A program made the translations under genes and the position numbers. Of a stretch of 48,663 nucleotides of DNA, positions 42,826 through 48,663 are shown one piece after another. The stretch spans positions 1 through 48,663 of the forward strand of contig NZ_JAUYZI010000044.1 of the NCBI RefSeq assembly GCF_030700245.1, in the 5' to 3' direction. How positions within the stretch are numbered: position 1 is the stretch's first letter; each line of letters begins with the position of its first letter. This DNA comes from Methylobacterium amylolyticum (lineage in GTDB: Bacteria > Pseudomonadota > Alphaproteobacteria > Rhizobiales > Beijerinckiaceae). Under the pieces are notes generated by a model. The model was not told where the DNA came from. It ran no database searches and saw nothing but the letters and a program-made list of their open reading frames with translations.

Positions 42826-43644
42826 ATGACCATCCCGAACGCGCCCGATTGGACGGCGGCAGCTGAGCGCTGCCGGAACTATCGGCGGCGCATCCTGGAC
42901 ATCTCTCAAAAAATCTCGGCGTTGCACATCGCTCCAGCTTTCTCGTGCCTCGAGATTGTCGACGCGATCTACAACGTGCTGATGCCACAAGACGGACCGC
43001 CGGATACCTTCGTGATGTCCAAAGGCCATGGAGTCATGGCCCAGTACGTCGTTTTGGAAGACCGCGGTGTGCTATCCCGCGAAGACCTTGACACCTACTG
43101 CACACCCAATGGCAGGCTCGGCGCCCATCCGGATTACGGCGTACCCGGCATCGAGGCGTCGACGGGCTCGCTCGGCCACGGGCTGTCAATCGCTGCGGGC
43201 ATGGCCTACGCCGATCGCATTCGAAAGGTCCCGCGCACAACCTACGTCCTGCTTGGCGATGGCGAGATGCAGGAGGGCTCAGTTTGGGAGGCGCTGATGA
43301 TGGCGCCCAACCTCAAGCTTTCAAATCTTGTGGCAATTCTCGACTTTAACAATTATCAGGGTCTCGGTAAGACCACCCAGACCCACCCGCACTTCTTACC
43401 GATGTCGGAGAAGGTCGCCAGCTTCGGTTGGGAGGCCATCGATGTGGACGGACACGACACCGAGGCATTGGTCAACGCGGTGGGCAACCGCCAGGGTGAC
43501 CGTCCACTATTTCTCACCTGCACCACCGTCAAAGGACGTGGCATCTCTTACATGATCGACGCGCCCATTTGGCATTATCGATCACCGAATCGTGCTGAGT
43601 ATGCCTTGGCGCTCAAGGAGCTAGGATTCGAATTGGGCCCATGA
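42826..43644 (+). CDS. Transketolase, N-terminal (thiamine diphosphate) subunit
   Basis: A 272-residue subunit of a split transketolase. SALHIAPAFSCLEIVDAIYN, FVMSKGHGVMAQYVVLED and EASTGSLGHGLSIAAGMAYA are typical. The thiamine-diphosphate and metal motif runs from LLGDGEMQEGSVWEALM to AILDFNNYQGLG. HDTEALVNAV follows. The pyrimidine-binding half is the next gene. With the transaldolase at 33115 it could move two-carbon ketol units to build the carbon skeleton of the sugar made by this operon. Its stop overlaps the next gene (ATGA), ensuring equal translation of both halves. Confidence 0.93.
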   Translation: MTIPNAPDWTAAAERCRNYRRRILDISQKISALHIAPAFSCLEIVDAIYNVLMPQDGPPDTFVMSKGHGVMAQYVVLEDRGVLSREDLDTYCTPNGRLGAHPDYGVPGIEASTGSLGHGLSIAAGMAYADRIRKVPRTTYVLLGDGEMQEGSVWEALMMAPNLKLSNLVAILDFNNYQGLGKTTQTHPHFLPMSEKVASFGWEAIDVDGHDTEALVNAVGNRQGDRPLFLTCTTVKGRGISYMIDAPIWHYRSPNRAEYALALKELGFELGP

Positions 43645-44567
43645 GAAACACATTCGCTTCAACGTTCTACGAGATGGCCACATCCGATGACCGGTTGGTT
43701 GTGGTGGTGGCGGATATTTCCCCTGCGGGATCTATCGCGCAATTTCGAAACGAATTTCCCGAACGATTCATAAATACTGGTGTCGCCGAACAGGTGATGA
43801 TCGGGCTCTGCGCCGGCATGGCCCAGAAGGGCCTTCGGCCATTCGCCTACACCATCGCGACTTTCTCCGTATTCCGGCCCTACGAGATGATTCGCGACGA
43901 CTTATGTTATCAAGATCTGCCCGTCTCAATCGTGGGAATTGGAGGCGGAGTGTCCTACTCGACGTTGGGTAGCACCCATCATGCCATGGAAGACGTCGCG
44001 CTGATGACGGGACTTCCAAACATGCAAGTACTTGCTCCTTGCGATCCCGTCGAGACCGCTGCAGCCACGCGGTGGCTCGCGACAAAAAGCCAGCACCCAG
44101 CGTACCTTCGACTTGGCAAAGCGGGCGAGCCAGATATCTCGTCCAACGCCGAAGAACCTTGGGAATTTGGTCGCATTCGTCGATTACGGCGTGGGCGGCA
44201 TACAGCATTTTTAAGTTATGGCCCAATTTTAGCACGCCTAGTTACTATCGCCGACCGAATGGAAAGCTGTCACGGATTGTCGCCTACTGTAATAAACGTA
44301 TCTACACTGAAACCTTTAGACCTGGATGGTATTGCAAAGGTTCTGAGAAGCCACGAAGAAGTGGTGGTCGTGGAGGAGCACGTACCTCGTGGAGGTCTGG
44401 CGTCATACGTCAAAGAGCTAGCTTGGGATATCCGTGCAAGTTGTGCGCTGAAATGTTTCACATTGAAGGATGAATTTCTGCACGTGTACGGAGCCCATGA
44501 AGACCTACTTTCTGCACACGGACTTGATAGTGACAATATTGCAAAAGCCCTCACTATACACGGATAG
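43641..44567 (+). CDS. Transketolase, C-terminal (pyrimidine and C-domain) subunit
   Basis: A 308-residue partner of the previous gene. ERFINTGVAEQVMIGLCAGM contains the glutamate that activates thiamine diphosphate. FAYTIATFSVFRPYEMIRDD, VGIGGGVSYSTLGSTHHAMED, NMQVLAPCDPVETAAAT and the C-domain ILARLVTIADRM...VINVSTLKPLD with VVVVEEHVPRGGLAS are all family blocks. Unlike most of the operon before it, its second half (after about 44,150) is visibly richer in A and T, with ATA and TTA codons, so the composition boundary lies inside the gene. It starts within the stop of the N-terminal subunit and ends 3 bases before the next start. Confidence 0.92.
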   Translation: MRNTFASTFYEMATSDDRLVVVVADISPAGSIAQFRNEFPERFINTGVAEQVMIGLCAGMAQKGLRPFAYTIATFSVFRPYEMIRDDLCYQDLPVSIVGIGGGVSYSTLGSTHHAMEDVALMTGLPNMQVLAPCDPVETAAATRWLATKSQHPAYLRLGKAGEPDISSNAEEPWEFGRIRRLRRGRHTAFLSYGPILARLVTIADRMESCHGLSPTVINVSTLKPLDLDGIAKVLRSHEEVVVVEEHVPRGGLASYVKELAWDIRASCALKCFTLKDEFLHVYGAHEDLLSAHGLDSDNIAKALTIHG

Positions 44568-44570
44568 ACC

Positions 44571-45743
44571 ATGTCAAACCCTGATATTCGTCAAGATGAG
44601 AAGCATGTTTGTGTCGTTTGTGATCGGTTAAATCCGGTCGAATTGCATGCATACCGCTGCCTTCCTCGAGTGACGAGCGATTGCAAGCCCTGGCCATCGG
44701 GAGGGCGTTTATTTGTCTGTGATGGCTGCGGCGCGATCCAAAAGGTAGCAGATGCAGTTTGGCAACAAGAGATCGATCGCATATACAGCGACTATCAAAT
44801 TTATGATCTATCGGACGGTGCCGAGCAGGTAATATTTTCTGCCACGGGTGGCTCAGCTCCACGTTCGAAAACACTCGTGGATTTTTTAGTCTCCCGCCTT
44901 CCTCCTCGTGAGACCGGTCATCTGCTCGATATCGGCTGCGGAAATGGCTCCGCCCTCACCAATTTCAGTAACGCCCTTCCGGGATGGCGCCTAGATGGCA
45001 GTGAATTGTCCAATAAAGCGCTAACAAACTTACGTAAGATACCCGGATTTGACACGCTTCATGTTGGCCCGATTGAACGTACCTATGACGTCGTGAGCCT
45101 GATTCATTCTCTTGAACACATGTTGAAACCGGGGGCCACGCTTACCGACGCCCTTAGCAAATTGAACCCGAAGGGTCACGTTTTTGTTGAAGTTCCTGAC
45201 GCAGAAACATCGCCGTTCGATTTTATAGTAGCTGATCATCTCAGCCACTTTACCCGGGCAACATTAAATCAGCTCGGCCGAAAAGTGGGCATGACGGTTG
45301 AGTTTATAGGCAACAGCGTATTGGCTAAAGAGATTACGATGCTGGCGACAGCTGGGGCCGATAAAAAATCCGGAGGTTCCGCGAGTCCGGAGGCCGGACG
45401 AGAAATTGTGGCCCGCTCACTGCGCTGGTTGCAAGCAATTATCAACTCGGCATTTAACGCCGCCGATCAAGGGCCAATTGCAATTTTTGGAACTTCAATT
45501 TCGGCTATGTGGCTATATGGCGCCCTACGCGATCGAGTCGCCCTGTTCGTCGACGAGGACCAAAGCCGCATCGGGCGCCGCATCGATGGAAAGCCTATAG
45601 TTGCGCCTCGGGATGTCAAACCGTCACAAGTAATTTACGTGCCACTCGCTCCTCAGATCGCAACGCACGTAGCAAAAAGACTTCACGACGCGCCAGGACA
45701 CTACATTCTTCCTCCTGTGATGTCAGATGTTGGCCCAATCTAA
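44571..45743 (+). CDS. Zinc-module SAM methyltransferase
   Basis: A 390-residue protein. The N-terminus has two CxxC knuckles (CVVCDRL at about residue 14 and CDGCGAIQ at about 50), then HLLDIGCGNGSALTNF as the SAM loop, WRLDGSELSNKAL, VVSLIHSLEHMLKPG and HVFVEVPDAETS. The C-terminal domain has IAIFGTSISAMWLYGAL and LFVDEDQSRIGRRIDGKPIV, a layout related to the NovU group but shorter and diverged. It likely methylates carbon or oxygen of the operon's NDP-sugar. Its codon use is AT-leaning like that of its downstream neighbours. The last 17 bases overlap the next gene. Confidence 0.8.
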   Translation: MSNPDIRQDEKHVCVVCDRLNPVELHAYRCLPRVTSDCKPWPSGGRLFVCDGCGAIQKVADAVWQQEIDRIYSDYQIYDLSDGAEQVIFSATGGSAPRSKTLVDFLVSRLPPRETGHLLDIGCGNGSALTNFSNALPGWRLDGSELSNKALTNLRKIPGFDTLHVGPIERTYDVVSLIHSLEHMLKPGATLTDALSKLNPKGHVFVEVPDAETSPFDFIVADHLSHFTRATLNQLGRKVGMTVEFIGNSVLAKEITMLATAGADKKSGGSASPEAGREIVARSLRWLQAIINSAFNAADQGPIAIFGTSISAMWLYGALRDRVALFVDEDQSRIGRRIDGKPIVAPRDVKPSQVIYVPLAPQIATHVAKRLHDAPGHYILPPVMSDVGPI

Positions 45744-46644
45744 GTTGCCCGTACCGGCTTCGGCACTCGTTATCGGCGCTGATGGCGTCATTGGCCGGGC
45801 GCTAGCGGCACAACTCGCCTCGTACGGATGCTCTGTTACAAAGACAAGCCGGCGGCCGAATATTGGTTTTGATCCCAATGTTGTTTTCCTAGACCTGCGT
45901 TCACCCGATACGGGGGCACTACCAGATGTTGAAGTCGCTTATATCTGCGGCGGACTGACCAAGCTATCAGACTGCCGTGAAAACCAAGAGCTCGCGGAGG
46001 CGGTCAATTTCTACGGACCAGTCTCGGTGGCCCGGCAGCTCACTGAGCGCGGGACGACCGTGGTATATCTGTCCACGGCAGCCGTCCTTGACTGTCTCTC
46101 ACCCTGTATGATGTCTATTCGACCGCGCGGCGGACAAAGTATCTATGGTAAAACTAAAGGGTTAGGTGAGATCGGAATCCTGAACCTGGGAGATCTGACG
46201 TCAGTGATCCGGCTGACGAAAGTTATTACTCCTGAGTGGCCGTTATTGAAGCAATGGCAAGTATTGTTGAGGTCAGGCCAACCAATACAAGCTTTTGACG
46301 ATCATCGGATCGCTCCTATTTCGCTCTCTCACGCACTCGAAGGTATCTTGGCTGCAGCGGCGGAGCCAGGAATATGGCAGGTCTCGGGCGCACGTGATGT
46401 CAGCTATGTCGATCTCGCGCGTATAATTGCAGCAGAAGGGAGCTACCTAAATTCTAGAATTAACGGAATATCTGCATCTTCGTCAGGCATTCCTCCAGAG
46501 GAGACTTTTTCGTTTACGTCCCTGGACTGTAGACGCTTGCAGGAGAGCATAGCTTTTATTCCGCCGCATCCCGAAAATCTACTCCATTCCTTTGATCTTT
46601 TCGCGGATAACAAGCGCGCTGTAAACGAGATCGTTAAACAATGA
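45727..46644 (+). CDS. SDR 5, RmlD-like reductase
   Basis: A 305-residue SDR: ALVIGADGVIGRALAAQL (NAD loop, with D in place of T/G), AYICGGLTKLSDC, NFYGPVSVARQL, VVYLSTAAVLDC, the active-site SIYGKTKGLGE with Y and K, and a substrate region with DDHRIAPISLSHALEGIL. Overall it is of the RmlD-type reductase kind, which would reduce a 4-keto sugar as the last step before transfer. The ATG at 45727 lies inside the previous gene (17-base overlap), and its stop overlaps the last gene by ATGA. The C-terminal half is diverged, so the assignment is at fold level. Confidence 0.8.
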   Translation: MLAQSKLPVPASALVIGADGVIGRALAAQLASYGCSVTKTSRRPNIGFDPNVVFLDLRSPDTGALPDVEVAYICGGLTKLSDCRENQELAEAVNFYGPVSVARQLTERGTTVVYLSTAAVLDCLSPCMMSIRPRGGQSIYGKTKGLGEIGILNLGDLTSVIRLTKVITPEWPLLKQWQVLLRSGQPIQAFDDHRIAPISLSHALEGILAAAAEPGIWQVSGARDVSYVDLARIIAAEGSYLNSRINGISASSSGIPPEETFSFTSLDCRRLQESIAFIPPHPENLLHSFDLFADNKRAVNEIVKQ

Positions 46645-48011
46645 CAGATTCTGCTTACCCTGCCATCTACGACTTCTCGCTCCTGCCATACGCACTCGGC
46701 GACGTACTGACCTGGAACATCCAGACCGCTATCCGTGCTGAGGACGCCGGATGTTCAAGATGTGATATTTATCTATGTGTTGATGCCAGTCATCCAGCCA
46801 ACGTTTACCAGCGCGATCTGGTGCGGCCAGAAAATTGTGAGCTTTTTTTTAATGAGTTATTCGGGGCCTTTGCCACTCATCCAATACTTGGCAACATTCA
46901 TATTTTTCGGTCGCGTGAAGCCTTGTTAGATCACTTGCGGTTGATGCCTTTTACGAATGAAGCTTCATTTTATGCCGTCGAGGACTATAAGAGCACCGTC
47001 GCGCAGGCTGATGATGACGCCGCATTACAAAATTACTTTTTGAAATATGTCCAGTCGCATGTGCAAATTAATGATTTTGCCGCACGTAACGGCCGCATAC
47101 CTCTTCTTCGCGGCAGCCGAGGTTGCGAGCCTGATATTGAGCGACTGAATGAAGTTCTTCTCGCGGGCCACCATACTGTTGTCATCCACCCTCGCTTGCG
47201 GAAATTAGACGCCGGATACGCGGGCGAGCATACACATCATAGAGACTCTGATTTCTTAGAATGGTACGAGTTTTTACGAAAATCTGCAACTCGTCGATCT
47301 GACGTGAAGTTTGTTGTGCTTGGACGCATCCACGAGAAGCCCCTTCGCCTCCTTCGACTACCAAATGTCATGAGTCTTCGCGCACTCGGGCTTGGCTTAG
47401 GTCATGAACTTACACTTATGCTTCGCGCAGATCTTTTCATTGGTACGTCCAGTGGGTTTGCTGCATTCGCCAATTTCTCGACCATACCGTATCTTGTCAC
47501 TCGTATGAATGCAGCCTCCTGCACCGCGTACGCAATTCCTGAAGGTAGCAGTCGTCTTCCATTTGCAACTGCGCAACAGCATCTCGTATACGGCGAAGAA
47601 ACATCTGCCGCACTCGCAGCGATGTTGGAACGAGAACTTCCGAGTCGCGCCGTTCCGGCCGCTGTTCGGCCTAGCAGCGATCCTGTAGATGTAACTGCTT
47701 TCTCCGCGGCCCTGAAACCAAAAAATAATTCTGCAGCATTGTCGTCACGGTTTAGGGTCGATCGGGAATATGCCGATGATGAGACGGGATATCTCCTTTG
47801 GCCGCGTATTCAAGATGCTCTGCTCGCATTCGAGCTTGGAGATATTGACAAAGGTTCGGGTTTACTTAGGCGTATTCTAGCAAACTTTCCAAGCTTGAAG
47901 AGTCGGTTTCCGCAGTTAATTCGGGATTATCCCATTAAATATTCAGAGATTTATCGGAATTTTGGTTTGGGGAAGCTGTTGAGGCCACTTACAAATAAAA
48001 AGCGAAATTAG
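46641..48011 (+). CDS. Putative GT-B glycosyltransferase at the operon end
   Basis: A 456-residue protein, last of the 17-gene unit. The N-terminal half starts YDFSLLPYALGDVLTWNIQ and is not recognisable. A GT-B-like C-terminal domain is suggested by TVVIHPRLRKLDAGYAGE, DVKFVVLGRIHEKPLRLL, GLGHELTLMLRADLFIGTSS and GFAAFANFSTIPYLVTRMN, the last resembling the donor-site segment of GT9-like heptosyltransferases and of the fucosyltransferase-like GT-B group. The end (FRVDREYADDE and following) is helical, and the tail is basic (LLRPLTNKKRN). It probably transfers the sugar made by the genes before it. Strong AT bias relative to the left of the window. Confidence 0.68.
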   Translation: MTDSAYPAIYDFSLLPYALGDVLTWNIQTAIRAEDAGCSRCDIYLCVDASHPANVYQRDLVRPENCELFFNELFGAFATHPILGNIHIFRSREALLDHLRLMPFTNEASFYAVEDYKSTVAQADDDAALQNYFLKYVQSHVQINDFAARNGRIPLLRGSRGCEPDIERLNEVLLAGHHTVVIHPRLRKLDAGYAGEHTHHRDSDFLEWYEFLRKSATRRSDVKFVVLGRIHEKPLRLLRLPNVMSLRALGLGLGHELTLMLRADLFIGTSSGFAAFANFSTIPYLVTRMNAASCTAYAIPEGSSRLPFATAQQHLVYGEETSAALAAMLERELPSRAVPAAVRPSSDPVDVTAFSAALKPKNNSAALSSRFRVDREYADDETGYLLWPRIQDALLAFELGDIDKGSGLLRRILANFPSLKSRFPQLIRDYPIKYSEIYRNFGLGKLLRPLTNKKRN

Positions 48012-48020
48012 CTTGCGATC

Positions 48021-48046
48021 CGGAGTAGAGTCGGGCGCTCCGTTTT
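48021..48046 (+). terminator. Possible intrinsic terminator after the 17-gene unit
   Basis: CGGAG (48021-48025) pairs with CTCCG (48038-48042) over a 12-base loop and is followed directly by TTTT, 10 bases after the last stop codon. The stem is only 5 bp, so termination may be partial. Confidence 0.38.
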
Positions 48047-48139
48047 GTTCTGCAACCTTGGAATTCTTCCCGATGCTGAGACTCAGGCTGTTACCGCCAG
48101 CCTGCCACGCTATCGTGTGGTCGCGATTGCCGCACGCGA

Positions 48140-48571
48140 ATGGGCATAAGTTTACGGTTTGGTACGCCCGAGGCAGTGCGAGGTAATTACACCGGGCGGA
48201 TCTGGACCTACGTGCGCGACGACCGCCCCTTCGGGGGCCCGGACCCGCCGGCGGCGCTGTTTTACGCCTCGCGCGACCGGGCCAGCGCGCATCCCGAGCG
48301 TCACCTGAGCGGGTTCGGCGGTCTCCTGCAGGCGGATGCCTACAGCGGCTACAACCGCCTCTACGATCCCGCGCGTCCGCACGGATCGGTCACCTCGGCG
48401 CTCTGCTGGGCGCATGCCCGGCGCGGGTTCTTCGCGCTGGCCGACGTCGCGGCGAACGCGCGGCGGGGCAGGACGGCGACGGTGATCTCGCCGATCGCGC
48501 TGGAGGCGGTGCAGCGCATCGACGTGTTGTTCGCGAGTAAGCGCTCGGTGACGGCTGCCTTGCGCGGATAG
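48140..48571 (+). pseudogene. IS66-family transposase fragment
   Basis: From about 48180 the frame matches the central part of IS66-family DDE transposases: TGRIWTYVRDDRPFGGP, PPAALFYASRDR, HPERHLSGFGGLLQADAY with the catalytic aspartate, YSGYNRLYDP, ALCWAHARRGFFALAD and SPIALEAVQRIDVLF. The first residues (MGISLRFGTPEAV) do not belong to the family, and after DVLF the frame ends in ASKRSVTAALRG and a stop. So both the N-terminal half and the C-terminal end are missing, and no partner IS66 genes (tnpA, tnpB) are seen. It marks the right edge of the sugar operon as an old insertion site. Confidence 0.82.
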
Positions 48572-48663
48572 TGGCGCGCTCTGGATACAGGTGCTGGCGT
48601 CGGATGGCGCTGTATCGGCCCTGGGTCTGGATCTATGACTTTTCCCTCGCACGTCGTGGTCGC

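Noticed and set aside
48012..48139. A short run (ETQAVTASLPRYRVVAIAAREWA) that could be a gene remnant
   Set aside because: Too short to assign; it could be a piece of a mobile element but no family can be named.
1..48663. tRNA, rRNA, riboswitch, integrase or attachment-site signatures
   Set aside because: None could be recognised by reading. The only mobile-element traces are the ISL3 and IS66 fragments, so no integrative element is claimed.

Overview
The window is about 48.7 kb of mostly very GC-rich DNA and is almost entirely a cell-surface polysaccharide locus (capsule, exopolysaccharide or O-antigen). The GC-rich codon use, the GTG/TTG starts, the small-protein types and the IS66 and ISL3 remnants suggest an alphaproteobacterium of the Hyphomicrobiales, possibly Methylobacterium-like. 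That assignment is inference only; no rRNA, tRNA or housekeeping marker is present.

Left part (1-12.0 kb, + strand): the 3' end of a Wza-type polysaccharide export gene, a small unknown gene, then two giant glycosyltransferases. The first carries 17 tandem copies of an about 38-residue LFDxxWY...NPLxHFL motif followed by eroded GT2 domains. The second has degenerate copies of the same repeat, then intact-looking GT2 and GT4 domains. A five-gene cassette with four 4-bp stop/start overlaps follows: nucleotidyltransferase, GDPD-like phosphodiesterase, HAD phosphatase, second nucleotidyltransferase, cupin. It looks like a pathway for an activated (phospho)sugar or polyol substituent.

Middle part (12.2-25 kb, both strands): an uncharacterised 668-residue protein, a NUDIX hydrolase, an acetyltransferase, several glycosyltransferase-like genes, GDP-fucose synthase and a C-methyltransferase. 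Three of the transferases are fused to F5/8-type (discoidin-like) domains, two of them being divergently transcribed paralogues.

25.3-30.0 kb (+ strand): a compact CDP-sugar module (rfbF, rfbG, C-methyltransferase, 3,5-epimerase, SDR reductase) for a CDP-linked branched 6-deoxyhexose. Composition falls sharply to AT-rich inside the last gene. The next 1.9 kb is degenerate DNA with one small gene and a decayed ISL3 transposase.

32.0-48.0 kb (+ strand): 17 genes in one apparent transcription unit, mostly overlapping or a few bases apart, starting behind a recognisable promoter-like sequence. They include a GmhA-like isomerase, GmhB-like phosphatase, transaldolase, five SDR enzymes, a heptose kinase/nucleotidyltransferase fusion in reversed domain order, a Gfo/Idh/MocA oxidoreductase, a UDP-sugar dehydrogenase homologue without its catalytic cysteine, two methyltransferases, a NUDIX hydrolase, a split transketolase and a terminal GT-B-like glycosyltransferase. 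I read this as a dedicated pathway for an NDP-activated heptose or longer-chain deoxy sugar, with its own transketolase/transaldolase supply of the carbon skeleton. This is the best candidate for an undescribed system. GC content drops again from about 43.7 kb to the end of the unit, which is closed by a possible terminator and an IS66 transposase fragment.
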